From Ignavibacteria bacterium (GTDB lineage: Bacteria > Bacteroidota > Ignavibacteria > Kapaibacteriales > UBA4661), in contig CANHDJ010000021.1 of assembly GCA_947459425.1 (NCBI GenBank), positions 1 through 56,328 of the forward strand: a DNA stretch of 56,328 nt. Direction: 5' to 3'. This document shows, piece by piece, positions 38,579-47,019 of this stretch. Numbering within the stretch: the stretch's first letter is position 1; each line of letters opens with the position of its first letter. The notes beneath the pieces are model-generated. The model searched no databases and was not told the origin of the DNA. It saw only the letters and a program-made list of their open reading frames with translations. The position numbers were made by a program, and so were the translations under genes.

Positions 38579-39481
38579 CTATTTCCAACCTGTAAAGTCA
38601 AAAAGACGTGGTAAAAATGCTTTTAGCGCTTCATTCCAATACTCCCATGAGTGTTTACCGGGAGTTTCGTGATATTCATAGCGAAGATGCAAGGAGTAAA
38701 GGGAGTCACGGAGTTCGCGGTTACCGGGAACGATGTGAATAAGCGGATCTTGAATTCCTGTTGCAAGATAGAAATATGGTAGCCGTGCTTTGCCCGCAGA
38801 ATCCAGACCGGAAGAGCGTTTCGCAAGCGTAAATACGCTATTAGTGTCCCGTGCCGTTTGTTCTTTCCCAAAGGCTTCAAGTAAACTTGGCAAAGTGAAA
38901 TCACCATTATTACCCTTTGCAGCCTTATTCCAGCCTTCACGCACGACCAAATCACGGGGCATCGTAAGCGCTCCACTAAAGGATGCAGCTACAGCATATT
39001 TTTGCGGATATTTGAGCGCAAGCATGAGTGCACCATAGCCGCCCATCGAAAGCCCGGCAATAGCTTGTTTACTCGTGTCTGCGGCATATCGCGTGGCGAT
39101 AAGCGTGGGAAGTTCTCCGGCGATGTATTCTTCGTAACGGGCTTGGGCATTCGTACTGCTGTTCACATACCACGAATTGTTTGCATCTGGCATCACAACA
39201 AGGATTTCACGGTTTTGGCAGTATTCTTTCAGCCGTGTTTTCCGCGACCAATCTAAATGCCCGCCGCCCCAGCCATGCAGCAAATACAGCATGGGATAAC
39301 GCTTCACTGCGCCCGTTTGAGCGGTATCGTAAGCCTGCGGCAACATCACCGAATACGTCTTCATGCGCTGCAAGGCGCTTGAATAGGCGCTATCGGTGAG
39401 GAGGTTTTGTGCAGGGAGTGGTAATGCGCCTTGCAAAAGCACAATCATACTAAACACTATGCAAGCTAAAAAGCGCATCAT
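38579..39481 (-). CDS. Secreted esterase of the alpha/beta hydrolase fold
   Basis: 300 residues with a signal peptide (FLACIVFSMIVLLQGALPLPAQ). The nucleophile is Ser145 in AGLSMGGYGALMLAL, the oxyanion region is LYLLHGWGGG, and the catalytic His is in ETPGKHSWEYWNEAL near the end. This is the esterase-D/mycolyltransferase-like group acting in periplasm or outside. Its ATG overlaps the stop of the thioredoxin-like gene (TAATG). Confidence 0.87.
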   Translation of the reverse strand: MMRFLACIVFSMIVLLQGALPLPAQNLLTDSAYSSALQRMKTYSVMLPQAYDTAQTGAVKRYPMLYLLHGWGGGHLDWSRKTRLKEYCQNREILVVMPDANNSWYVNSSTNAQARYEEYIAGELPTLIATRYAADTSKQAIAGLSMGGYGALMLALKYPQKYAVAASFSGALTMPRDLVVREGWNKAAKGNNGDFTLPSLLEAFGKEQTARDTNSVFTLAKRSSGLDSAGKARLPYFYLATGIQDPLIHIVPGNRELRDSLYSLHLRYEYHETPGKHSWEYWNEALKAFLPRLFDFTGWK

Positions 39482-41241
39482 TACTGACCTAAAGCCCTTT
39501 CTATCAATGGACGCAAATCTTCATGGCGTGTTTCCGAGCCGCCGATAAGCTGCCCAATGTTCATGCCTTTGCGGTTAATGATGATGTGCGTTGGATAGCC
39601 TTCAACACCGTACAACTCACTAATACTCTGTGCTTTGGGGACAATGGAATAGGCAAATGGCGTTTTTTTGATGAAGTCATTCAAACTCTTTTCATCATCC
39701 AGCGCTAACGCAAGAAAGACAACATCTTTTTGGGCATATTCTTTCACCAGCGTATTGAGTCCAGGAATCTCCTGACGGCAGGGCGGGCAGCCGATAAACC
39801 AGAAATTTAACACGACAGCTTTGCCTTTCAGCTTGGCAATATCGTAGGTCTTGCCGTTCAGAGCCTTTATGGTAAAAGGCAGCGCGGGCTTTGCTTGTGT
39901 AATGAGAATGCTATCAGTTTTTTGTTTAATGAATGCTGCAAAACCCGAATCTGTGCCGCGAATGTGCTTGTACACGGCAAGAGCGGAGTCTTTTGCTTTG
40001 GTGAAGCCCATTGCATACGATAATAAAAAAGCTTCTTGTGCCAGTGTGGGCTGACCACTCCTCAATAATAAAGAACCTTCTTTTGCAAGAAATTTGCTTT
40101 GTGTTTCAGAATCAAATTCAAAAGTACGTGCAGCTTTAAGAGTAACCAGTGCTTGACCGATATAATCGGCAGCAGTAAGGGCATCGGAAACATGGCGAAA
40201 GACTTCGCTTAACAGATAATCAGATTGGTAATTCGCTTGAACTTCAGGTTTCATGATAAGTTCAAGTAGGTTTTGGGCAAACTTAGCAGTATTGCCTGGT
40301 ACAGGCTTTGTCCTTTGAGCTAACTGAAGATATGCAAGATATGGCTCAGGGATATTTGGTTCTTGGGCAATCCAATTATCGCAAATGCTTTTTGTTGTCT
40401 GAAGGGTCAGGGTTGTGTCAGCAAAGCTACGTTCAACCATTGCTCTAGCAATAGAGCTCGTGGGGAATTGCATAGCAATCGAACGAATAAGCGAACGTAT
40501 TGTCCATATTGACGAATCTTTATATTGCCGTAAAGAGAAGCCAAGAAGCTGCTGTTCCGTGTATGGTGAAAGAGGGAACTCCTTCCCTAAGCGCATCAAT
40601 ATTTCTCGGTATTCGGGCAATTTTTCAAGCCGTTTGTAAGCCGAAGCCAAAGCACTGTAACGCTCAGGGCTTGCCAAATTATTTTGTAATAACAAGGCTA
40701 TATCATCAGTAATTACTTGCCTTAGGCTGCTTTCATCAAGTTTCTTGCTATACTGCAAATAATCCCATTTAGAAATATATGCCACAAAATTATCGGGGTA
40801 TAGAGCCATTTCCCGCGTAAATGCTGTCGTATCAACCCAAATCTTACTGAGGGTCGCCCCACGTGCAAGAATGCCATCTTTCCGTAAAGCAAGAAAATCA
40901 TCACCCGTCTTACTACTCCGCTCGGGTGTTCTAATGTTGAAGTAAGCAGAAGAAAGCGAATCTTGCACCAGGTATTTTGCCATGAACATACCTTGGTCAA
41001 GAGCCATTTTGACTATCGTGTCTTTCGTTAAACCATTCCACATTTCTAATGAGATTTTTGCATACACCTCTTCCCGCAACGTCAGCGTTGCTTTGGTGGC
41101 GGAAGGGTTATAGTAAATTTTTACCGTATCACCCCAACGAACTTCTTTCGGTGAGCACCAGGCAATTTGGGCAGGCAAGTTAGCGGACGAAAGAAGCGTC
41201 AAGAGGCACACAGTAACGATACATACACGGAGACGATTCAT
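39481..41241 (-). CDS. Secreted TlpA-like thioredoxin with large N-terminal domain
   Basis: 586 residues: a signal peptide (RLRVCIVTVCLLTLLSSANLPAQ), a beta-rich segment, a helical tetratricopeptide-like middle (about 190-440) and a C-terminal TlpA/ResA thioredoxin domain with the redox pair in FWFIGCPPCRQEIPG and a cis-proline in GVEGYPTHIII. Such proteins reduce periplasmic disulphides. MNRLRV at 41241 was chosen since it starts the signal peptide; the frame is open to 41283. Overlaps the esterase start by one base. Confidence 0.87.
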   Translation of the reverse strand: MNRLRVCIVTVCLLTLLSSANLPAQIAWCSPKEVRWGDTVKIYYNPSATKATLTLREEVYAKISLEMWNGLTKDTIVKMALDQGMFMAKYLVQDSLSSAYFNIRTPERSSKTGDDFLALRKDGILARGATLSKIWVDTTAFTREMALYPDNFVAYISKWDYLQYSKKLDESSLRQVITDDIALLLQNNLASPERYSALASAYKRLEKLPEYREILMRLGKEFPLSPYTEQQLLGFSLRQYKDSSIWTIRSLIRSIAMQFPTSSIARAMVERSFADTTLTLQTTKSICDNWIAQEPNIPEPYLAYLQLAQRTKPVPGNTAKFAQNLLELIMKPEVQANYQSDYLLSEVFRHVSDALTAADYIGQALVTLKAARTFEFDSETQSKFLAKEGSLLLRSGQPTLAQEAFLLSYAMGFTKAKDSALAVYKHIRGTDSGFAAFIKQKTDSILITQAKPALPFTIKALNGKTYDIAKLKGKAVVLNFWFIGCPPCRQEIPGLNTLVKEYAQKDVVFLALALDDEKSLNDFIKKTPFAYSIVPKAQSISELYGVEGYPTHIIINRKGMNIGQLIGGSETRHEDLRPLIERALGQ

Positions 41242-41304
41242 GGAGGGATCAATAAAAAAAGTGAAAAAATGTGGGTTAGACATCCATTTAAGCCTTATTT
41301 TTCA

Positions 41305-41700
41305 TTAACTTGCAAGAAATTGAACAACTGTTTCGAGCAAAGCCCTTGCAGAAGCAGTAACCTCTTCGGCTTGCTCAATAGTTACGGGTTCAATAGTTTT
41401 GTAGTCCGAAGCCTGTCTCAAATCAAAAGCCCGATGAAGGTCTTTAGAGCGCTGTTTGTCGAATATGCCAGTGCGAATATACATCACATCAAACAGTCCG
41501 ATAATGCCCGTATGCTTGCTTGGAAGCGGCGAAGTATCTTGTAATAATGCCAAAACCGCGTAAAACATACCATAATACGCTCTATTAACAACACTCAATG
41601 CGCTACGCTGATGTAGAAGGAGAAACTCAGCATCTTCCAATGCTGCTTTAGCCTGCTCCAGACGGTATTGGCGTAATGTTGTAATTTCATCAGGTTTCAT
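41305..41700 (-). CDS. HEPN-domain protein (UPF0332-like), likely toxin of an MNT/HEPN pair
   Basis: A 131-residue all-helical protein: QAKAALEDAEFLLLHQRSALSVVNRAYYGMFYAVLALL, then SKHTGIIGLFDVMYI and LRQASDYKTIEPVTIEQAEE. This wording is the HEPN family that partners minimal nucleotidyltransferases. The ribonuclease Rx4-6H motif of HepT toxins is not obvious in this copy, so it may be a regulatory or inactive HEPN. Its ATG overlaps the stop of the nucleotidyltransferase gene (ATGA). Confidence 0.85.
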   Translation of the reverse strand: MKPDEITTLRQYRLEQAKAALEDAEFLLLHQRSALSVVNRAYYGMFYAVLALLQDTSPLPSKHTGIIGLFDVMYIRTGIFDKQRSKDLHRAFDLRQASDYKTIEPVTIEQAEEVTASARALLETVVQFLAS

Positions 41701-42008
41701 ACCATCACACCTTCCGCGTCAATACTACGCATCAGTGGTGATAATGCCTCGCGCTCGTACACTTCGCGGGTATAGACTAATGGTGAGATAATCATACCAT
41801 GCTCAAATCCCGCTTCCCATGCGCAATCGCTGATGAAACGGTCTATTTCTATATTCACTGTTTCAACAACGACTACTATATCCAAATCCGATTCTACGTC
41901 AGCATCGCCTCGTGCCCGTGAGCCAAAAACCTTGATTTCAAGCGGCTCTACACGCTGCAAAAGAAGTTTGCGGAATTGTTCGGTGGTTGATTGTTCAAGG
42001 GTTGTCAT
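41697..42008 (-). CDS. Minimal nucleotidyltransferase (MNT) protein, likely antitoxin
   Basis: 103 residues of the polymerase-beta fold. The catalytic signature is complete: GSRARGD followed by SDLDIVV. Known MntA-type antitoxins AMPylate and silence the HEPN partner. Overlaps the upstream RHH gene and the downstream HEPN gene by 4 bases each (ATGA), so translation of all three is coupled. Confidence 0.88.
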   Translation of the reverse strand: MTTLEQSTTEQFRKLLLQRVEPLEIKVFGSRARGDADVESDLDIVVVVETVNIEIDRFISDCAWEAGFEHGMIISPLVYTREVYEREALSPLMRSIDAEGVMV

Positions 42009-42292
42009 TGCGAAATTTCCTCATGCTCAAGTGAAGAATGGATAATCGCGGCAACAAGCTCTTGAAGAGATATACCCTGCTTTTTAGCGCGGTTTTGAAG
42101 GCGATGGACATCTTCATCCGGCAAAACAACATAAAAATCTTTTGACAAAAAGGGTCGTAATGATGCAGCTTTCTGAAGGTCAGCAAGCGTCGTTTTCCCC
42201 TTTTCTGTCCATTCGCCGCGCTCATATGATTCTAAAATATCACGTTCTTCGTCATCAAGATTATCGTTGAGATTATGGAGGTTTGTCTGCAT
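42005..42292 (-). CDS. Ribbon-helix-helix-type antitoxin
   Basis: 95 residues. The N-terminal part has ERDILESYERGEWTEKG, seen in antitoxins paired with BrnT-like toxins. The C-terminal part FYVVLPDEDVHRLQNRAKKQGISLQELVAAIIHSSL has the strand-helix-helix pattern of CopG-type DNA binding. It begins 7 bases after the toxin-like gene and probably represses the operon. Confidence 0.8.
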   Translation of the reverse strand: MQTNLHNLNDNLDDEERDILESYERGEWTEKGKTTLADLQKAASLRPFLSKDFYVVLPDEDVHRLQNRAKKQGISLQELVAAIIHSSLEHEEISQ

Positions 42293-42299
42293 AGCGTTA

Positions 42300-42575
42300 T
42301 TATTGAGAAGTGAGAAATTTTTTTGTTGCTTTACGGCTTGGAATGACTGTTTTTAGAAAATATTCATGCTCAGATTCAACAAATGGAACAACATACGCAT
42401 ACCCACGAATTTCTACGATTAGAACTTGCTGATGTGGATATTTTTCTTGATTGGGATGTGCATCAATAGCAAGCACCCGACCCGCTTGAATGCTTTCTTG
42501 AACATCCTCAAATGAGATATTTCGTTCTCTTTTGAATATTTCATTTTTTTCAGGATTCCACGCTAAAGGCTTCAT
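42300..42575 (-). CDS. BrnT-like toxin
   Basis: 91 residues starting MKPLAWNPEKNEIFKRERNISFEDVQESIQAG, then HPNQEKYPHQQVLIVEIRGYAYVVPFVE and the end FLKTVIPSRKATKKF. This is the RelE-fold toxin family related to BrnT. MKPLAW at 42575 is the usual start and lies 4 bases after the argG stop; a start at 42590 would overlap argG. Toxin-first order with the RHH antitoxin second matches the family. Confidence 0.8.
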   Translation of the reverse strand: MKPLAWNPEKNEIFKRERNISFEDVQESIQAGRVLAIDAHPNQEKYPHQQVLIVEIRGYAYVVPFVESEHEYFLKTVIPSRKATKKFLTSQ

Positions 42576-42579
42576 TGTT

Positions 42580-43764
42580 CTATTCTGCATTGACGCTGTT
42601 AAACATCATCGCCTGATTCGACACAATCTTCGCAAAGCCCCGTACATCCTGCCCCGACCACGCATTATTCATCTCGCCGTATTTGCCGAATTTCGCTTGC
42701 ATGAGATCGTGTGGGGATTCAATGCCGACGATGTGAAAACGGTATGGCGCGAGAAACACCTTCACCGTGCCACTCACAGTGGCTTGTGTGCTATCCAGCA
42801 GCATTTCGCAGTTGCGCATGGCGGGTTCGAGGAACTGCCCTTCGTGCAGAAGCGCTCCGTACATGGTGGCGGCTTGCTCTTTGAGGGCGAGTTGTGCTTT
42901 GGTCAGCGTGTGTTTTTCGAGCGTGTGATGCGCTTTGATGATAACAAGTGGTGCGGCGGCTTCAAATCCCACGCGCCCCTTGATGCCGATAATCGTATCG
43001 CCGATGTGAATATCGCGCCCGATAGCGAAAGGCTGTGCAAGTTCGGCAATCTTCTGAATTGCCTCCACTGGCGGCATGGTTACGCCGTTTACGCCTGTTA
43101 GTTCGCCTTTGGTAAAATGCAGCGTGATTTCTTCGGGATTGGTTTTGGAAAGTTGTGTCGGAAAAGCGCTTTCGGGCAGGTATTGGTCGGAAGTGAGCGT
43201 TTCTTTGCCGCCGACGGTCGTTCCCCACAAGCCTTTGTTAATGGAGTATTGCGCCTTTGTCCAATCTTGATTCACGCCGTGTTGCTTCAAAAATTCGATT
43301 TCTTCATCGCGGGAAAGTTTGTTGTCGCGTATCGGGGTGATGATGGGAATGTTTGGAATGAGTACCGTGAAAGCCGCATCAAATCTCACTTGGTCGTTAC
43401 CCGCACCCGTCGAACCATGCGCAACAAAGTCTGCTTTGACTTCTTTGGCATACCGCGCAATGGCAAGCGATTGAAACACGCGCTCGGCACTGACGGAAAG
43501 CGGATAGGTGTTGTTTTTGAGGACATTCCCAAAGACCAAAAACTTGATGCAATTTCGGTAATAATCGGCAGTTTCGTCAATCGTAACGTGCTTTGTAACG
43601 CCGAGCGAGTAGGCGCGGGCTTCGATTTCTTCGAGTTCTTTTTGGGAAAAACCGCCCGTATTGACGATGACCGAATGAATTGTTTTGCCCTGTGCCAAAA
43701 AGTATTTTACGCAGTAGGACGTATCTAAGCCGCCGGAATAGGCGAGGACGACGAGTTGGGACAT
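42580..43764 (-). CDS. argG: Argininosuccinate synthase
   Basis: Joins citrulline and aspartate using ATP. 394 residues: PP-loop AYSGGLDTSYCVKYF, AHGSTGAGNDQVRFD, the RDNKLSRDEEIEFLKQHG segment and the C-terminal KVFLAPYRFHIVG. MSQLVVLAYSGG at 43764 is the family start. It lies between vapC upstream and the BrnT-like gene 4 bases downstream, in the same direction. Confidence 0.96.
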   Translation of the reverse strand: MSQLVVLAYSGGLDTSYCVKYFLAQGKTIHSVIVNTGGFSQKELEEIEARAYSLGVTKHVTIDETADYYRNCIKFLVFGNVLKNNTYPLSVSAERVFQSLAIARYAKEVKADFVAHGSTGAGNDQVRFDAAFTVLIPNIPIITPIRDNKLSRDEEIEFLKQHGVNQDWTKAQYSINKGLWGTTVGGKETLTSDQYLPESAFPTQLSKTNPEEITLHFTKGELTGVNGVTMPPVEAIQKIAELAQPFAIGRDIHIGDTIIGIKGRVGFEAAAPLVIIKAHHTLEKHTLTKAQLALKEQAATMYGALLHEGQFLEPAMRNCEMLLDSTQATVSGTVKVFLAPYRFHIVGIESPHDLMQAKFGKYGEMNNAWSGQDVRGFAKIVSNQAMMFNSVNAE

Positions 43765-43811
43765 GATGATCTGAGAAATGAAAAAGAAATAGAGTTGCTT
43801 GGTAATTTGCT

Positions 43812-44189
43812 TCAATGTGGCTTTTCTAATGCTATATCTGGTATTGCTTTATAGTGCTTGTGATTAAACGTAAACAGCGTGAGTGATTCTTGAACTGCCG
43901 TTTGTCCGATAAGTACATCAATGATGCCAATCTTGTTTTTGAGATGGATATTCTCAAAAACTTGCATAGCGATTTGGGCTTGTGCAGGCTTCAGCCAGGC
44001 AATTTTCAGACTACCAATCAGGCTTTGAAGTGCCGTCAATTCTCGCTTGTTTTGGCAGCCGTTCAAGAGTTCAAGCGCAACATATCCGGGGAGAACAATT
44101 CGTGCATGATGGCGAAAAAACCACTGTTGAGCTTTGTCCGAGCCTCGCAGGAAATCAACCATAACGTCGCTATCCACCATTATTTCCAT
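43812..44189 (-). CDS. vapC: PIN-domain VapC-family ribonuclease toxin
   Basis: 125 residues. The acidic PIN residues are visible: Asp in MVDSDVMVDFLRG, Glu in VALELLNGCQ, Asp in IGIIDVLIGQTAV, and Asn in TFNHKHYKAIP (where many have Asp). VapC toxins cut tRNA or rRNA. Starts 10 bases inside the end of the antitoxin gene. MVDSDV, three codons later, is an alternative start. Confidence 0.88.
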   Translation of the reverse strand: MEIMVDSDVMVDFLRGSDKAQQWFFRHHARIVLPGYVALELLNGCQNKRELTALQSLIGSLKIAWLKPAQAQIAMQVFENIHLKNKIGIIDVLIGQTAVQESLTLFTFNHKHYKAIPDIALEKPH

Positions 44190-44380
44190 CCTCGCTTACC
44201 TTCCTTCTCCCGCATTGCATTAATAAATTTTGTGCTGTCGGCAATATCCTCACGATGTTTCCAAATCCCAAAAGCCGGATGCAGAGCCATTTCTGCTCCG
44301 GTCAAGGAGTGTTTTTTTGCCTTTGGCAAACCAAATGCAACGGAATGTTTCTTCGCTTTTTTTGAGGCTATTTTCGTCAT
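44180..44380 (-). CDS. VapB-like antitoxin
   Basis: 66 residues, basic, with a Lys-rich N-terminus (KKAKKHSVAFGLPKAKKHS) and the tail AEMALHPAFGIWKHREDIADSTKFINAMREKEGKR. That tail is the toxin-binding part seen in many small antitoxins of PIN toxins. It overlaps vapC by 10 bases. The N-terminal DNA-binding region is very short. Confidence 0.75.
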   Translation of the reverse strand: MTKIASKKAKKHSVAFGLPKAKKHSLTGAEMALHPAFGIWKHREDIADSTKFINAMREKEGKRGWK

Positions 44381-44443
44381 TGCTGGAAAAAAATGAGTGA
44401 AAAAATACTCTTGGATTCAAGTTACAAATCCTTCACTAATGTT

Positions 44444-45727
44444 TCAAACAGCTTCCACCACCCACGCCCGAAAATGCCGTGCTTCGTCAGTCGTAATGCG
44501 GGCTGTGAGTTCGATGCCGTCATCCAAATCTTTACGGTCAAGCACCGTGCCGATGCGGTAAATTTGCGCAAGTTCTTTCATAGCGCTGTATGGCATGAGC
44601 AGATGCAAGGTTTCATGCCTGTCGTCGCCCATTTCCAGCATCATTTCTTGCAGCGTGGAAATATTGATGCCGCGCTGCGCCGAAATGCCCACGCTATTGG
44701 TATAATCGGCTTGCAAGGCGTGAACCAAGTCCAAATCCGGCAAGGCATCAATTTTGTTGAAGACCATAATCACGGGCTTTTCTCCCGCGCCGATGGCTTC
44801 CAGTGTTTCGGTTACTGCGCGAATTTGGTCGCGGAAATGTTCGTGCGAAACGTCCACCACGTGCAGCAACACGTCCGCCTCCAGTGTTTCCGCCAGAGTG
44901 CCGCGAAACGAAGCCACAAGCTGCGTCGGCAATTTGCGAATAAAACCAACAGTATCCGAAAGAAGCACGGTTTTATGCGTCGTGTGGTCGTTGCCGGAGA
45001 GTTCCACCACGCGGACGGTGGTGTCCAGCGTCGCAAAAAGTTTGTTCTCCACCAGCACCTCAGCGCCTGTTACGGCATTCATGAGCGTCGATTTTCCGGC
45101 GTTGGTATAGCCCACGAGTGCGAAACGCTGCATAGAATCTCGCCCTTTGCGCTGTTCGGCTTTTTGAACCGCGACGTTGGAGAGTTTTTCCTTCAGAAGT
45201 GCGATTTTATCCCGCACCATGCGGCGGTCAGTCTCAATCTGCGTTTCACCGGGACCCTTCGAGCCGATGCCGCCGAACTGCTTGGAAAGGTGCGTCCACA
45301 TTCTGGAAAGGCGCGGAAGCAAGTATTGAAGCTGTGCAAGTTCCACTTGCAAGCGGGCTTCGCTTGTTCTGGCACGCGAGGCGAAAATATCCAAAATCAG
45401 ACCCGTGCGGTCAAGAACTTTGATATTGAGTTCGCGGCTCAGATTGCGCATTTGTGCGGGTGTGAGTTCATCATCAAAAATCGCCAGAACGATTTTATCT
45501 TCTTCAATCATCTCCTTGATTTCTTCCAATTTCCCGCGCCCGACAGCCGTTGCGCCGTCAGGACGGTCGCGGTCTTGGTAGATTTTGCAAATTACCTCCG
45601 CGCCTGCGGTTTCGGCAAGAAACGCCAGTTCGTCGAGGTGTTCTAAGGATTCATCGCGTGTGTAAGCGCGGCTGCCGACACCGACAGCAATGGCGCGTTC
45701 ACGGGGTATATTGACAAGTTCGTGCAA
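44444..45727 (-). CDS. hflX: Ribosome-associated GTPase HflX
   Basis: 427 residues. The N-terminal HflX domain has AVGRGKLEEIKEMI, and the linker has FGGIGSKGPGETQIETDRR. The GTPase domain has G1 GYTNAGKST, G3 DTVGFIRKLP and G4 FNKID. HflX splits or rescues stalled 70S ribosomes under stress. Length and order are normal. It lies between the Rpn gene and vapBC. Confidence 0.95.
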   Translation of the reverse strand: MHELVNIPRERAIAVGVGSRAYTRDESLEHLDELAFLAETAGAEVICKIYQDRDRPDGATAVGRGKLEEIKEMIEEDKIVLAIFDDELTPAQMRNLSRELNIKVLDRTGLILDIFASRARTSEARLQVELAQLQYLLPRLSRMWTHLSKQFGGIGSKGPGETQIETDRRMVRDKIALLKEKLSNVAVQKAEQRKGRDSMQRFALVGYTNAGKSTLMNAVTGAEVLVENKLFATLDTTVRVVELSGNDHTTHKTVLLSDTVGFIRKLPTQLVASFRGTLAETLEADVLLHVVDVSHEHFRDQIRAVTETLEAIGAGEKPVIMVFNKIDALPDLDLVHALQADYTNSVGISAQRGINISTLQEMMLEMGDDRHETLHLLMPYSAMKELAQIYRIGTVLDRKDLDDGIELTARITTDEARHFRAWVVEAV

Positions 45728-45773
45728 AGGTGTATGGGGAAAAAGTGCTAAAATTGTTTTGTGAGATTGATTC

Positions 45774-46622
45774 TTAATCTAACTGCTCTCGAAGTCGCTC
45801 TATTTCTTGCTTGGAAAGCCCTGTATAGCGTTGTATTTTTTCGATTGGTTCATTTTCTTGAAGCATCATTTGGGCAGTAAATTCCTGCTGTTCATGTCTT
45901 TCCTCCCTCCGCGCCGTATCTATCACATTCTGCATATCGCGGTAATACTTCAAACTCTGCTCGTATTCCATTTGTTCGTCACGTGAGAATCGGCGTAATT
46001 CCGCCACTTGAAAGAGTTTTTGGAAAACATTTTCCTCGAATTCCTGCGGACGCTCTTGCAGTTGCGATAAATGCCGAAAGACGTAGAGCCATTTCTCAAA
46101 CTTCGACGACAATTCTTCGACGCTTTTTTTGAACTTGGGCAATTCCAAGTAAATATACGTCAGTTTGTCATAAAAGACCTGACAATGCTGGTCTTTGAGT
46201 TGGACGCGGTGCAAAAGCGCATCCGGGTCGCCTTTGCGGTCATCAAACTCAAAATCCAGAATCCCAATCGTGTAAATAGCCTGCATCCGAAAATCCCAAT
46301 CGCCTTGCTGCGCCTGTTCTTGAATGGCGAAGGACGAATAAAACACGCTCCGCTCTTTGAAAAAATCTTGCTTTGCTTTTTGGATTTCGACAATGAAGGA
46401 ATCACCGTTTTTTCCTTTGCAAAAAATATCAAACACTGCCTTGCGGTCACGCGGCGTAGAACCGAGATGTTCCGTGTTCGCGTAGGTGAGTTCTTCAATT
46501 TTATGCGGTTCCGGGAGGATTTCATTCAAAAAATCCATAAGAAGGTCTTTATTTGGCTCTTCGCCAAACAATTTTTTGAAGCCAAAATCCGTGAAAGGAT
46601 TGATGTAGCGGTCGCGGAGCAT
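45774..46622 (-). CDS. Rpn-family PD-(D/E)XK nuclease (transposase-like)
   Basis: 282 residues of the recombination-promoting-nuclease family. It starts YINPFTDFGFKKLFGEEPNKDLLMDFLNEIL. The nuclease core is KAVFDIFCKGKNGDSFIVEIQKAKQ, with Asp, Glu and Gln-x-Lys in their catalytic places. The C-terminal quarter is charged and helical, ending TGLSKQEIERLREQL. Such genes often lie among toxin-antitoxin and insertion elements, as here. Confidence 0.9.
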   Translation of the reverse strand: MLRDRYINPFTDFGFKKLFGEEPNKDLLMDFLNEILPEPHKIEELTYANTEHLGSTPRDRKAVFDIFCKGKNGDSFIVEIQKAKQDFFKERSVFYSSFAIQEQAQQGDWDFRMQAIYTIGILDFEFDDRKGDPDALLHRVQLKDQHCQVFYDKLTYIYLELPKFKKSVEELSSKFEKWLYVFRHLSQLQERPQEFEENVFQKLFQVAELRRFSRDEQMEYEQSLKYYRDMQNVIDTARREERHEQQEFTAQMMLQENEPIEKIQRYTGLSKQEIERLREQLD

Positions 46623-46642
46623 AATGTTTTTGAATGAGTTAC

Positions 46643-46939
46643 CTAGACCAATTCTTGAATATTCGCCCGAATTTTCAATGCCGGATATTGAATGGGAGCG
46701 GTGGTTGGGCTGCTATCAAAGTACAACATATCGGGACAGAAATCCGCACCATTCGACCACCGAATACTGCCTAAAAATGGCTCTACTGCTGAAAATACGG
46801 ACATATCCTGTAAAGCCCTGAATATGCCCTTGCTCAGAAATGGCTTTACATCAAAGATGCGCCATTCTTCATTATCAAAATGCAAGAGTAGGGTGTAATC
46901 TTCTTCGGATTGAACAGCAATGATGTGAGGATTCATCAT
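46643..46939 (-). CDS. DUF2442-family protein with a valS-derived tail
   Basis: 98 residues: IIAVQSEEDYTLLLHFDNEEWRIFDVKPFL...GSIRWSNGADFCPDMLYFDS, the DUF2442 pattern of small proteins often linked to toxin-like DUF4160 genes. After that the protein continues to KIRANIQELV, identical in residues to the last ten of ValS 1.5 kb away. The nucleotides also match (28 of 29). The natural C-terminus has thus been replaced by the valS end. Confidence 0.85.
   Translation of the reverse strand: MMNPHIIAVQSEEDYTLLLHFDNEEWRIFDVKPFLSKGIFRALQDMSVFSAVEPFLGSIRWSNGADFCPDMLYFDSSPTTAPIQYPALKIRANIQELV
46647..46675. repeat. Copy of the valS 3' end (29 bases)
   Basis: Differs in one base from 48119-48147, the end of the valS coding region. 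It forms the 3' end of the DUF2442 gene. Confidence 0.85.
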
Positions 46940-46941
46940 AG
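46875..46941. repeat. Direct repeat: DUF2442 gene 5' end, intact copy
   Basis: The first 65 or so bases of the DUF2442 gene recur at 48041-48106 in the same orientation with about nine differences. The two flank the two-gene segment 47020-47922. Confidence 0.8.
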
Positions 46942-47019
46942 TTTTTAATGCAATGGATCTATTTTGAAAACTTATCGAAGCGTTATCACAAAATTTTCTG
47001 AGATATTTTGCTTGCGCCC

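Noticed and set aside
44393..45646. 417-residue plus-strand frame
   Set aside because: Antisense shadow of hflX; HflX GTPase motifs are clear on the minus strand.
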